Below are positions 1 to 10,467 of a DNA stretch of 64,000 bases, piece after piece (positions within the stretch are counted from its first letter, which is position 1; every line of letters begins with the position of its first letter). The DNA lies in contig NC_090446.1 of NCBI RefSeq assembly GCF_031143425.1, positions 659,081,717 through 659,145,716 on the forward strand, in the 5' to 3' direction. Under the pieces are notes generated by a model, which saw nothing but the letters and a program-made list of their open reading frames with translations, made no database searches and was not told the DNA's origin. Position numbers and translations under genes: made by a program. The DNA comes from Pleurodeles waltl. Lineage: Eukaryota > Chordata > Amphibia > Caudata > Salamandridae.

Positions 1-122
1 CCTTGCCACTTATTCATTTATACAAGTTAGGCACAGGCTATTAGTAAAATAAAAAAAGTATCTTCTTATGAAAACTCAGTCCAAACTATTGCTATACATT
101 GAAGATATGTATATATATGTAT
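1..122. other. AT-rich flank, no gene seen
   Basis: This AT-rich stretch ends in a TA-rich run (about 106-122). With the TA array that resumes at 11502 it appears to be the target into which the LTR starting at 123 inserted. No coding signal was seen. Confidence 0.5.
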
Positions 123-1238
123 TGTTAGAAATGGGGTCTTTGGTTGGCAGTCAGGTCACCCACTGTCCAAGCAAGGACCCTCACTCTAGTCAGGAAAAGT
201 CACACACAATCCTGTGCCCATCCTCTGGTTGCTTGGCACTGAGTAGTCAGGCTTAACTTAGAAGGCAATGTGTAAAGTATTTGTGAAATAAATCATACAA
301 TACCACAATATAACACCACAAAAATACACCACACAGTGTTTAGAAAAATATATAGGGGGTCATTACAACCCTGGCGGACGGTGTTAAAGGTGCGGCAATA
401 CCGCAAACAGGCCGGCGGACAAAAAAAGGGAATTATGACCCTGGTGGAAACCGCCAACAAAGACAGCCACTTTAACACACAGCCCGCCACGGCGGTACAG
501 ACAAGCAGCGCGGCGGTCACCGCCAACAGGCAGGCGGAAGACAATGTACCGCCCACAGTATTACAACAGGCCAATCCGCCACCTTTTCCGGGGCGGATTC
601 ACCGTGGATAAAAACACAGCGGAAACAGTTACTGCAATGGGAAAACGCTCACCTGAACACATCCCACGAGGAACGAGGACTCCATGGAGCCCGAATTACA
701 CATTCTACCGGCCCTTGTCTTCCTACTCATCTACGGAGACCAACACCGGCGCGGCCGAAGACAACGGTGAGTACTGCACCTACAACATGGGGGAGGGGGG
801 AGGCAAAAGTTAGGGGGACACCCACGAAACACCCCCACCCTCGCATATTACAACATACACACCAATGCATCCATAAAAATCACAGTAACAACCCACTATC
901 CCCCCGGAAGAATGCAAAGACAAAGCGAAATCAGTTCAAACATTGCAATGTATCAATATACATGTCTGTCAAAAATATACAGATATATAATAAAATCAGG
1001 CAGAAATATATACATTACGAGAAGTAGTGCAGATATGCACATATCAATGTCCATGCACCACTAGTCAAAAAATGCATGGGCGAGGCCCACAAAAGATACC
1101 TGTCCACAATCGGAGAGAACACAGTGGGGGCATCAGATAGAAATACTACAGGCACCTCAGGGGGAAGGGAAGGGGGGGCACCTCAGCCGGATGACTGCAA
1201 AGCCAGATCCACGACGGGGCTCCATGCCCATTGATGTA

Positions 1239-1790
1239 TCCTGGGGAGTGCAAAGCCACAGTCTCTCAAGTCTCTACAGTGGGTGGCTTGCCCACTGTTC
1301 CATCCTGGGGAGTGCAAAGCCACAGTCTCTCTAGTCTCTACAGTGGGTGGTTTGCCCACTGTTCAATCCTGGGGAGTGCAAAGCCACAGTCTCTCAAGTC
1401 TCTACAGTGGGTGGCTTGCCCAATGTTCCATCTTGGGGAGTGCAAAGCCACAGTCTCTCAAGTCTCTACAGTGGGTGGTTTGCCCACTGTTCAATCCTGG
1501 GGAGTGCAAAGCCACAGCCTCTCAATTCTCTACAGTGGGTGGGTTGCCCACTTTTCCATCCTGGGGAGTGCAAAGCCACAGTCTCTCAAGTCTCTACAGT
1601 GGGTGGTTTGCCCACTGTGCCATCCTGGGGAGTGCAAAGCCGCAGTCTCTCAAGTCTCTACAGTGGGTGGCTTGCCCACTGTGCCATCCTGGGGAGTGCA
1701 AAGCCACAGTCTCTCAAGTCTCTACAGTGGGTGGCTTGCCCACTGGACCATCCTGGAGAGGGCAAAGCCACAGTCTCTCAAGCGGGTGAC
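1239..1790. repeat. 64 bp minisatellite (array A), about 9 copies
   Basis: The unit starts TCCTGGGGAGTGCAAAGCC and recurs at 1239, 1303, 1367, 1431, 1495, 1559, 1623, 1687 and 1751, an exact 64 bp period with scattered substitutions. Because 64 is not a multiple of three, the open frames over it rotate through all three frames and are artefacts. Harbinger copy 2 has the same array with only about 3 units (31818-31993). Confidence 0.93.
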
Positions 1791-1920
1791 ATGTTCCACT
1801 GGTTCTGGAGGGGAGCTGGATTAGTCTCCCCGTGAAAGTTTCTGTCCCGTCACTGTCCCAGCTGCACATGGGATAAGGATGCTTGATGTGGCGGCCTTTT
1901 CATTCTTACCCGGTGCATGC

Positions 1921-2575
1921 CCTGTTCAGCGGTGCTTTGCCATGGCGGTCTCTGGACTGTTCAGCAGTGCTTTGCCATGGCGGTGCTTGCCCTGTTCAGC
2001 GGTGCTTTGCCATGGCGGTCTCTGGACTGTTCAGCGGTGCTTTGCCATGGCGGTGCTTGCCCTGTTCAGCGGTGCTTTGCCATGGCGGTTCTGGACTGTT
2101 CAGCAGTGCTTTGCCATGGCGGTTCTGGACTGTTCAGCGGTGCTTTGCCATGGCGGTCTCTGGACTGTTCAGCGGTGCTTTGCCTTGGCGGTGCTTGCCC
2201 TGTTCAGCGGTGCTTTGCCATGGCGGTCTCTGGACTGTTCAGCGGTGCTTTGCCATGGCGGTGCTTGCCCTGTTCAGCGGTGCTTTGCCATGGCGGTTCT
2301 GGACTGTTCAGCGGTGCTTTGCCATGGCGGTTCTGGACTGTTCAGCGGTGCTTTGCCATGGCGGTCTCTGGACTGTTCAGCGGTGCTTTGCCATGGCGGT
2401 GCTTGCCCTGTTCAGCGGTGCTTTGCCATGGCGGTTCTGGACTGTTCAGCGGTGCTTTGCCATGGCGGTTCTGGACTTTTCAGCGGTGCTTTGCCATGGC
2501 GGTCTCTGGACTGTTCAGCGGTGCTTTGCCATGGCGGTGCTTGCCCTGTTCAGTGGTGCTTTGCAATGGCGGTTC
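1921..2575. repeat. 34/35 bp minisatellite (array B), about 19 copies
   Basis: The unit is built on TGTTCAGCGGTGCTTTGCC followed by ATGGCGGT and one of three tails (CTCTGGAC, GCTTGCCC, TTCTGGAC). The tail variants alternate in a higher-order pattern, so multi-unit blocks were probably duplicated together. The counterpart in copy 2 (about 31994-32300) is shorter and rearranged. Confidence 0.92.
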
Positions 2576-2668
2576 TGGAATGGGCATTGGTGTGTGGCAT
2601 GACGATCCCTAGACTGGGCATTGGTGTGTGGCATGACGTTCCCTCATAGCCCACCAGGGCTGTGGCAG

Positions 2669-2956
2669 CCGGGGCCCTCCTGGGCACTGACTCCGGTGGT
2701 GGCGGTGGTCTCCTGACCAGTGACGATACTTGGGCCCTCCTGGGCTATGACTCCGGCGGTGGTCTCCTGACCAGTGACGATACTTTGGCCCTCCTGGGCA
2801 CTGACTCCGGCAGTGGCGGTGGTCTCCTGACCAGTGACGATACTTAGGCCCTCCTGGGCACTGACTCCGGCGGTGGTGGTGGTCTCCTGACCAGTGACGA
2901 TACTTGGGCCCTCCTGGGCACTGACTCCGGCGGTGGCGGTGGTCTCCTAACCAGTG
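2669..2956. repeat. 54-63 bp coding minisatellite (array C), 5 units
   Basis: Units contain CCTCCTGGGCACTGACTCC, a variable run of GGYGGT triplets, and GGTCTCCTGACCAGTGACGA. Unit length changes come from whole GGT/GGC triplets, so the frame is kept. On the minus strand the array continues the frame of the three-exon Myb-like gene. In this copy CTGACC has become CTAACC at 2946-2951, creating that gene's stop codon at 2949-2947. Confidence 0.85.
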
Positions 2957-5415
2957 ACGACGGTGCTGCCGGTGGCATCTCGACCGCTGGGAATGCTGCC
3001 GCCCCTCTCCGCCGTGATACTCACAACAGGCTGGTCAGACTTCCTCTGGCCCTTCCCCACCTTTGGTGGAGTCACAGCTGACTCTCCAATCCCCTTGGGA
3101 CCCCTGTGAGTTGTTTTCCCACCAGGAGTCTTCACACGGTCCCGTCGTCCACTTTCCAATTTCAGAGCCTTTACAGGGGGTGGGCTGCCAGTGCCTTGGC
3201 TCCGGGTCATACTGCCTGCCCTGGTGGCCGGTGTACTCCACATACCTTGAACAGGCACCATTGGTATTGGAGCCTTTTTGGCTGAGGCGCTACGACTGGA
3301 CTGATGAATTGGAGGGGGGGTGGGGGCAAAAAGCTCAACTTTACAGAGGGACAGTTTCTGACGAACACTGGGATGGGTAGTCGGAGGGGGTCTGGGAGTG
3401 GAGGAAGAGGAGGTGGTTGTAGGAGGTGTCACTTTAGGTGTTTTGGGTGCAGGTGCAGGTACTGGAGGCTGTCGTGAGGTGGATGGATGTTGGGTGTGTG
3501 GTTGCCGGCGTTTGTGTACTTTGGGAGGGGGCGTCACAGACACACTGGGAGAGGACACAGGGGACGTGTAAATGTGAGTGGAGGTGGTGAGTGCAGGTGA
3601 GCGGCTTGTGGTGATGGGTGTCCTGGTGCGATTCCTGGTGCATGCAGGTGAGAGTGTAGATGAGACTGGGAGGGAGGAGGGAGAAGAGGAGGAGGGGGAC
3701 ACAGTGGAGGCAGTGGATGTTGCTGTGTCTGTATGTGGGTGAGGCTTGCGTGAGTGCCTGTGGGTTGCGTGGTGCCTACGTTTGCTTGAGCTACTTGTGT
3801 GTGCTGACTTGTGTGCATGCTGGTCTGTAGGTGCGCTTGGGATGGGCTCGGGTACAGGGGATTTGGTCTGGGTGGAGGAAGTTGGAGGGGGCAGGCTAGA
3901 CACAGGGACAATGGCTGCCATCAGTGCTGAGGCCAGAGATTGCAGGGTTCGCTGAAGGACAGCCTGACCAGAATGAATGCCCTCCAGGAACGCATTACTG
4001 TGTTGCAACTCTCGTTCTACACCCTGGATGGCATTCACAATGGTAGGCTGCCCAACAGTGAGTGACCTGAGGAGGTCAATGGCCTCCTCACTGAGGGCAG
4101 CAGGGGTGACTGGGGCAGGGCCTGAGGTGCCTGGGGCGAAGGTGATGCCCACCCTCCTGGGTGAGCGGGCACGGGGCAAACGCTGAGGGACTGCTGGGAG
4201 GGCGGTGCTGGTAGGGGAAGTGGCGGCTGTACCTGTTGAAGTGGGGCGCACAGATGGTGCCGCCACCACAAGGGAGCCACCATCGGCGGACGAGTCCGTG
4301 TCGCTGGTTGGTGATCCGGTGGCCGACGTGAAGCTCCCCTCGCCCTCCGTCCCACTGGTGCATTCATAGTCCGTGGTGTGGCCCTCCATGGCCATGTGGG
4401 ATGCAGCTCCCTCGTGCTCCGGTGCCACTGTACCTCCGCCTGATGATGCTGATGCACAAAAGAACAGGGAGAGCACAAAAAAGGGGGGTGGAAGACAGAA
4501 GAAGAACAGGTTGAGTGCATGGCATACCGCTACCGTTGGCGGACAAGACAGACACAGCAGCCCCCTGCATTACCCCGTGCTCCTGGCCTCTGCATATGCA
4601 ATTCCTGGGATATAGCCTACATGGCTATGGTGGACATCTGCACACATGGATGCCACAGGGCCAACTATACCTCTACTTGGCACTCTACTGAGGTGGGGTA
4701 GAGTGCCACATGGGCTGCATTACAGAGGGGCCTAGTCTACGTATTTCTGGCTGGCCTAGGTACACCCACAGGCCTCCTCCCCCACCCAGACCCCTCTACT
4801 GCGCGCAAAGTCCGCAGAATGAGGTTGTACTCACCCCCTTGTGTCTGCTGTGATGCCCTCAAGCGCCCATCCAACTCAGGGTAGGCTTCCGCCAGGATCC
4901 GGAACATCAGGGGGGTCATGGAGCGACGGGCACCCATCCCACGTTGGGAGGCCATCCCCAGCTGAGCCTCCTCCGTCTTCTTGCTGCAGCGGCGAATGTC
5001 CTCCCATCTTTTCCGGCAGTGGGTGCCCCGTCTCTGGTGGGCCCCCAGGGTCCAGACGTCCTTGGCGATGGCACGCCAAATGTCCCTCTTCTGGTGGGCA
5101 CTGACCTACATGACATGCACAAGGGAAGACGAAAAGTCATTACCAACTGCACCGTCGATGTGAGTGGCCCCCTCACTACTCTAGCCATGTGGCCCATTCA
5201 TTCACATGCATTAATGTTCCCTGAACTCTGCACCCTTCCCTCTTCCAACCAGCCCTCTCCTCCCAGGCCTAGCCCATACAACGTGCTCCCTGTGTACTAA
5301 CCTGTTGGTCTGGAGGACCGTAGAGTAGCGTGTACTGGGGGAGGACCCCGTCTACCAGTTTCTCCAACTCCTGAGCAGTGAAGGCAGGGGCCCTTTCCCC
5401 AGACGCAGCAGCCAT
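2947..5415 (-). CDS. Myb/SANT-like DNA-binding protein 1 of Harbinger (3 exons)
   Basis: Predicted spliced gene: exon 1 5415-5302 (ATG, 38 codons, donor GTTAGT), exon 2 5105-4835 (acceptor TAG, donor GTGAGT), exon 3 4448-2947 (acceptor CAG). Phases agree (0, then 1) and the sum is 1,887 nt, 628 residues plus stop. Exons 1 and 2 encode a Myb/SANT-like fold (about residues 10-90) with key tryptophans W48, W56 and W72, the last in a KRWEDIR motif. Exon 3 has an acidic Ser/Thr-rich stretch, then a helical, probably coiled-coil segment (EEAIDLLRSLTVGQ onward), then a long Pro/Ser/Thr/His-rich low-complexity tail. Harbinger elements are known to pair a transposase with a Myb-like protein needed for nuclear import and end binding. 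A second Myb-like gene in the same element is unusual. A tandem acceptor (CAG at 4449 or 4440) would drop three residues. The start is the only ATG giving the complete fold. The stop lies inside array C, and the longer frame in copy 2 suggests a truncated tail. Splicing is inferred from sequence only. Confidence 0.8.
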
Positions 5416-5879
5416 CGTCGCTTCCAGACCGAGGTCACAGCAGCACTTGCACTGTAGGTCCTCTCCTGTCGAAGGTCAGGTATCTAGTGATTGAACAGAT
5501 AGAAAATGGCGGTGACGTCCGTGGCGGTGACGTCCGCGGCGGTGCATATCATCACCGCCAGCGCACCTGTTCATTGGCTCCTGGGACCCATATGGTCCTA
5601 TGTTAACCAATGCAACATTTCGCCGCGGTCTACGACCGCCTACCGTGACGGTGTGCAACGACAGCGCAGTTACCCCACAATCCCATTGTCCCAGTTTAGA
5701 GGTCAGGCAGCCGCCATTTCAGGGGCCCACATGGCTTCATTTACTTCTGCGTCACACATAGCTAGGCCTACACTCAACACACATACAGGAAGGGTTTTGT
5801 GTTTGGTGTAGTCTTCTGTGTAACTGTGGGTACATATCTGGAGGAAAATTGACTTTATCTTCGCTGTTGTCCTTCGTAG
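5416..5879. promoter_or_regulatory. Divergent upstream region with duplicated CRE-like motif
   Basis: This stretch separates Myb-like gene 1 (minus) from the transposase exon (plus). It holds two copies of TGACGTCC (5511-5518, 5526-5533) within a 15 bp direct repeat GGCGGTGACGTCCGY, an ATF/CREB-like core. The right edge, TTCGTAG before 5880, is a good splice acceptor, so a short 5' exon of the transposase may lie here; I could not place it. Copy 2 keeps only one motif, mutated to TGACATCC. Confidence 0.45.
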
Positions 5880-7089
5880 GCGCCGTCAGCTGGGACATGT
5901 GAGAAGATGGCAGAATCCTCCGGTGTACCGACCGCTGGTGGACCTGTTGACAATGGAAGAGCGACATGTAATCGTCACCTACAGGTTTGACCGTGCCACA
6001 ATCCAGGAACTATGTACCCAGTTGGAGCCAGACCTGATGTCACCAATCCGCCATCCCACTGGAATCCCCCCTGACGTGCAGGTGCTGTCAGTGCTCCATT
6101 TCCTTGCAAGTGGCTCTTTTCAGACAACAGTGGCCATGGCATCAGGGATGTCCCAGCCTATGTTTTCCAACGTCTTGTCCAGAGTGTTGTCTGCCCTGCT
6201 GAAACACGTAAGGAGATACATCATTTTCCCTGAGTGGAAGATTTGCCTACAGTTAAAGGTGACTTCTATGCCCTTGGGCATATCCCCAACATCACAGGTG
6301 CCATTGATGGGACCCATGTAGCGCTGGTCCCCCCCCACAGGAGTGAACAGGTGTACAGAAACAGGAAGAGTTATCATTCCATGAATGTACAGATGGTTGT
6401 TTGGCAGACCAGTACATCTCCCAGGTTAATGCTATGTTCCTTGGCTCAGTGCATGATGCCTACATCCTGCGGAATAGCAGCATCCGTGATATGATGGGTC
6501 AACTCCAGAGGGACCGTGTATGGCTATTAGGGGACTCTGGTTACCCCAACCTTTCCAGGCTATTGACCCCAGTGAGGAATCCCAGGACCAGGGCAGAGGA
6601 ATGAGGCCCATGGGCGGACTAGGAGGGTGATCGAACGCACCTTCGGCCTCCTTAAGGCCAGGTTCAGGTGCCTCCATATGACAGGTGGTTCCCTATTCTA
6701 CTCACCGAAGAAGGTGTGCCAGATCATCATCGCCTGCTCGATGCTTCATAATTTGGCTTTGCGACGCCAGGTGCCTTTTCAGCAGGAGGATGGTCCAGAT
6801 GACGGTGTTGTGGCAGCTGTGGAGCTTGTGGAGCCTGTGGACAGTGATGAGGAGGAAGCTGAGGAAGAAGACAACGACAACAGGGAGTCAGTCATACAGC
6901 AATATTTACAGTCACACACAGGTGAGAACATTTTCAGTTTTAACATTACATTCACTGTCACACATCTTCCTCAATACTGTGTGTAATTTATTGGGATTAT
7001 TTGGTAATTGAGTTGTTTCTTTCTATTACGGTTTCACAGGTGTGGTTACCAACGTGTGTCATCTACTTGCATCCTTCAAGGACTTTTGA
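5880..7089 (+). pseudogene. PIF/Harbinger DDE transposase (HARBI1-like), three frameshifts
   Basis: Transposase that would bind the element ends and cut and rejoin DNA. The family fold is clear: a helical N-terminal part (NPPVYRPLVDLL, LASGSFQ), then the DDE core with first Asp in GAIDGTH (codon 6306-6308), second in GDSGYP (6533-6535) and Glu in VIERTFG (6633-6635), and an acidic C-terminus. The coding sequence starts after a probable splice acceptor at 5879; no in-frame ATG precedes the conserved N-terminus, so an upstream exon is likely. A C-terminal intron (6922-7039, GTGAG...CAG) would splice in phase to a short last exon ending TGA 7087-7089. Breaks compared with copy 2: a 1 nt loss near 6235, a small deletion near 6398 and an 8 nt loss near 6603. 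All three catalytic residues survive, in different frames. Non-functional as read. Confidence 0.88.
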
Positions 7090-7396
7090 TGTGTGACATT
7101 GGTATGTTGCCTTTACATCTCACAATGCATTTTGACACCGTCATAGATATTACATTTTAACAAATCATAGACTGACTCCAGATTGTTTTGTGTTTCAAGG
7201 GTGTTTATTGAAGTGCTCAGAAATGGGAGGGGGTTGTAAAATGAGGATGGGTGATGGCGGAGGAATGTCCATGGCCGAGTCCAGTCTATTAGTCTCACAG
7301 GTGCACTGCCCATATGGGCATAGGAAGTGGAGCTGAGGCAGTTCAAGTATGGACAGGGTAACAAAGTGGGACAGTGGGGGGACAATCAGGGTGGTC

Positions 7397-8924
7397 TCAT
7401 TTCCTGGCGGGGGTCTTGCCATCTTGCTCTGTCCTGTTCCTGGCTCTCAGGGACCGCTTGTGTGGTGGTTGTCCGTCTGCAGGGGGTGGGTTGCTGGTGT
7501 GGTGGTCCTGTGGCGGGGCGTCCTGTCCACTAGCGCTCGCGGAGGTGGTGGGCAGTTCATCGTCCTGGCTAGTGTCAGGGTCCCCTTGGAGTGCCACGGT
7601 GTCCCTCAGGGTCTGCTGTATGTCCTTCAGCAACCCTACGATGGTGCCCAGGGTGGAGCTGATGGTCCTGAGCTCCTCCCTGAACCCCAAATACTGGTCC
7701 TCCTGCAGTCGCTGGGTCTCCTGAAACTTTACCAGGACCGTCGCCATCGTCTCCTGGGAGTGGTGGTATGTTCCCATGATGGAGGTGAGGGCCTCGTGGA
7801 GAGTGGGTTCCCTTGGCCTGTCCGCCCCCTGTCGCACAGCAGCCCTCCCAGTTCCCCTGTGCTCCTGTGCCTCTGTCCCCTGGACCGTGTGCCCACTACC
7901 ACTACCCCCAGGTCCCTGTTGTTGTTGGGGTGGTGGGTTACCCTGGGTTCCCTGTAGTGGTGGACACACCGCTGATTGACCTGTCCTGGGTACGGAGGTA
8001 TGGGCCCGCTGGGTGGGTGCTGTGCTGGTGTTACTAGAGGGTGGAAGGTCAGTGTTGGGCTGTGCCTGTGCGAGGGGAACCGACTGTCCTGAGACCCACG
8101 ATGGTCCGGGCTGGTCATTAGGCTCCAGTAGGGCAGAGCTGCTATCGTCACTGTGGGCCTCTTCTGGGGGTGGAGTGGTGTTGTCTGGACCCTCTGGTGT
8201 GGTGATGGTCCTTCGTGTTCCTGCAGGGGCATAAGAGCATGATTATTGCATTTGTGTGTGTGATGGTGTGCAATGGGTGGGTGTCTGTGTACCCCAGTGC
8301 AAGCATTCCTGCGTGGGGGCTTGTGTGATGATGGTTAAGGGGTTGTTCTGGGTATGTGCAGTGAGCATGCTTTGGTGAGGGGTGACCATGCTTAGTTGTG
8401 TAATGCAGGGCTTGGTGTTGGGATGTGTAGTTTGTGTTATGAATACATTAGTGAGGATTTGGGGTGATAGGGGAGGGGGTGAGGGTGGGGGTGTGTGATA
8501 GCATGCAGGTAGGGTGGGGGATATGTTAGTTAAGATTTGACTTACCAGTGTCCCATCCTCCACCGACTCCTCCGAGGCCCTCTGAATGCATGACGGTCAA
8601 GACTTGCTCCTCCCATGTTGTTAGTTGTGGGGGAGGAAGGGGGGGTCCGCCGCCAGTCCGCTGAACCGCGATGTTGTGCCTGGAGACCGTTGAACGCACC
8701 TTCCCCCGTAGGTCGTTCCACCTCTTCCTGATGTCCTCCCTATTTCTTGGGTGCTGTCCCACAGCGTTGACCCTGTCCACTATTCTTCGCCATAGCTCCA
8801 CCTTCCTGGCTATGGATGTGTGCTGTACCTGTGAGCCAAATAGTTGTGGCTCTACCCGGACAATTTCCTCCACCATGACCCTGAGCTCCTCCTCGGAAAA
8901 GTGGGGGTGTCTTTGGCGTGCCAT
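7397..8924 (-). CDS. Myb/SANT-like DNA-binding protein 2 of Harbinger (2 exons)
   Basis: Predicted gene: exon 1 8924-8546 from the ATG, donor GTAAGT; exon 2 8220-7397, acceptor CTGCAG, stop TGA at 7399-7397. Phase 1 is kept across the 325 bp intron and I read exon 2 codon by codon with no stop. Total 1,203 nt, 400 residues. The N-terminus (residues about 8-85) is a Myb/SANT/trihelix-like domain: FSEEELRVMVEEI, W45 in VELWRRI, W69 in RKRWNDL. This type is common in Harbinger Myb-like proteins and in NAIF1-like or partner-of-profilin-like host proteins (family knowledge). A Pro/Ser/Asp-rich middle follows, then a heptad-rich coiled coil (about residues 260-330), then a basic tail. Layout matches Myb-like protein 1 (DNA-binding head, disordered middle, coiled coil), so the two could pair (inference). 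The frame is intact here but broken in copy 2. Confidence 0.85.
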
Positions 8925-9503
8925 GAGGTGGTGTGTGTGATGTGTGGGGCGGTGTGAGTGTTGATGTGTGTGGTGATGTGTAGTGGTGTGTGGTGTTTTG
9001 TGCGTGGATGTTGTGTGGGTGATGGTGTTGTGTGCCTCTGTATGGTGGGGTTGTCTTGGCTGTGCTGTCTCTCTGGCCTTCGTCCGTGAATTGTGGTCAT
9101 AGGGGTTTGTGGGTGATGTGGGTGTGTGTTTTATATTGTGTTGGGTGTGTGGGAGTGGTGTTTGTATGTGTATCAGGTGTGTCTATTTGGAATTGTCCAA
9201 TGTGGCGGTGTTTTGGAGATGTGTGTGTATTTTGAGCGCGGCGGTGTGTACCGCCAATTGAATACCACGGTTGAAAGACCGCCGCGTGGATTCGTGGGTC
9301 GTAATAGCATGGGCGTGTTTCTGTTGCCGTGGAGGTTTTGTTTTCGCCAGTTTATCACTAACCTTTGGTGTGGCGGACTTGTGTGGGTGTCTGAATTTCG
9401 GCGGTTTCTGAGATGTGTGTCATAATAGCTGTGGCGGAATTCCGCCGCCGCCGCGGTGTATTGGCGTTCTTCTGCACGGCAGTAAGCGCCTTTTACCGCC
9501 AAT
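8925..9503. other. TG-rich 5' flank of Myb-like gene 2 and GGCGG-rich subterminal region
   Basis: About 8925-9200 is a degenerate TGTG-rich stretch (CA-rich on the sense strand of the Myb-like gene). From about 9230 to the inverted repeat the sequence is rich in GGCGG/CCGCC and contains short inverted pairs such as GCGGCGGTGTGTACCGCC. It probably holds the gene 2 promoter and terminal binding sites. No further gene was seen. Confidence 0.4.
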
Positions 9504-9699
9504 GTTGTAATGACCCCCATAATATTTATCTGAATAAATGCAGGTCAAAACGATTGAAGATGAAATAAGCAAATGTAGGGATATCACTGAAAGTGGTATC
9601 AAGTGTCTTTAAAGTTAAAAGATTACTGTAAAAGCAATAAAAAGTGTCTTAAGTTCTCCTAGAAACAACAAGTGTCTCTTGCAGGGCAATGTACCTGGT

Positions 9700-10230
9700 G
9701 TGCGTTGAAAAATCCTCGCAAGGGACTGCAGAGGAGGAGATGTGTGGAAAACGGTGAGTGTGCGTCGGTTTTGCCCCTTCGCACACGGACTTGCGTCGTT
9801 ATTTTCCACGCAGGGAAGACTTCGAATTCTGGCACGCGGACTTGGATCCTCTTCGGGTTGCGGGGTTTTCAGACGCCGATGGATGATGCGGGGAATCCTG
9901 GGCTTGCAGAGCAAAGTCACAGCAGCTGCGTCAATTCCGGTAGGCGATGCATGGAATTTTCTTCCGCACGGCAGGTGCTGCATCGATTCCTCTCAGGAAG
10001 TCGGGTGGCGTCGTTCTGAGTCGGCTTGCATCAATCCAGTAGGGCTGTGCGTTGAAGTTCCGGTTGAATTGCTGGCGCTGCGTCGATCTTCTGTTGCGAA
10101 GTCAGGCTGCGTCATTCCGGACTCGGCGTGAAGTGACATTTTCACTGCGAGCAGGCTGTGCGCGTTCTTGGCAGGCGGTGCGTCAAATTTTCGCCGTACG
10201 GGGATTTCAGCTGCCAGAGAGAGAGAAGTC
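9700..10230. repeat. CpG-rich degenerate repeat block inside the LTR
   Basis: The motif TGCGTC/GCGTCG and close variants recur about every 30-60 bp in a CpG-rich stretch unlike the AT-rich surroundings. No conserved reading frame was recognised. It sits on the transcribed side of the LTR TATA box and may be part of the R-U5 or leader region. Confidence 0.4.
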
Positions 10231-10467
10231 TTTATGGTCCTGAGACTTCAGGGAACAGGGGGCAAGCTCTATCCAAGCCCTTGCAGAGCACTTCTGCAGC
10301 AGAGCAAGAGAGCAGCAAGACAGCAGGGCAACAGCAGGCAGCTGTCCTCTTCAGAAAGCTGTCAGGTGAGTCCTTCAGGCAGCCAGGCAGTTCTTCTTGT
10401 CACAATGCAGGTTCTGGTTCAGGTATCTTCTTCAGGAAGTGTCTGAGGTGGTAGGCAAGAGGTCCTG

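Larger units (their letters stand above)
355..9518. mobile_element. PIF/Harbinger DNA transposon, copy 1 (three-gene type)
   Basis: The element is 9,164 bp with perfect 15 bp terminal inverted repeats, GGGGGTCATTACAAC (355-369) and its complement (9504-9518). Similarity extends inward through a GGCGG motif. The 3 bp flanks are ATA on both sides (352-354, 9519-9521); 3 bp duplications are the PIF/Harbinger norm. It contains a DDE transposase on plus and two Myb/SANT-like genes on minus. Subterminal sequence is rich in CCGCC/GGCGG motifs, possible transposase or Myb binding sites (inference). Three minisatellites (1239-1790, 1921-2575, 2669-2956) inflate its length. Both Myb genes are open but the transposase is frameshifted, so this copy cannot move on its own unless complemented. 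Confidence 0.93.

Noticed and set aside
1231..1835. Three overlapping plus-strand frames of 162-197 codons
   Set aside because: They are translations of a 64 bp tandem repeat. Because 64 is not divisible by three, all three frames stay open with the same rotating peptide; there is no sign of a protein.
1879..2649. Plus-strand frames of 231-256 codons rich in Cys, Phe and Ala
   Set aside because: They come from the 34/35 bp minisatellite, are open in several frames at once and are not conserved in copy 2.
1239..2956. CRISPR-like array (regular repeats)
   Set aside because: Units are contiguous without unique spacers and lie inside a eukaryotic transposon; they are minisatellites.
3746..3955. 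Plus-strand frames opposite the Myb-like genes
   Set aside because: They are antisense shadows of Pro/Ser/Thr-rich exons, which leave few stops on the other strand.
7349..7957. 202-codon plus-strand frame
   Set aside because: Antisense shadow of exon 2 of Myb-like gene 2. The minus-strand frame has splice phase agreement and a coiled coil.
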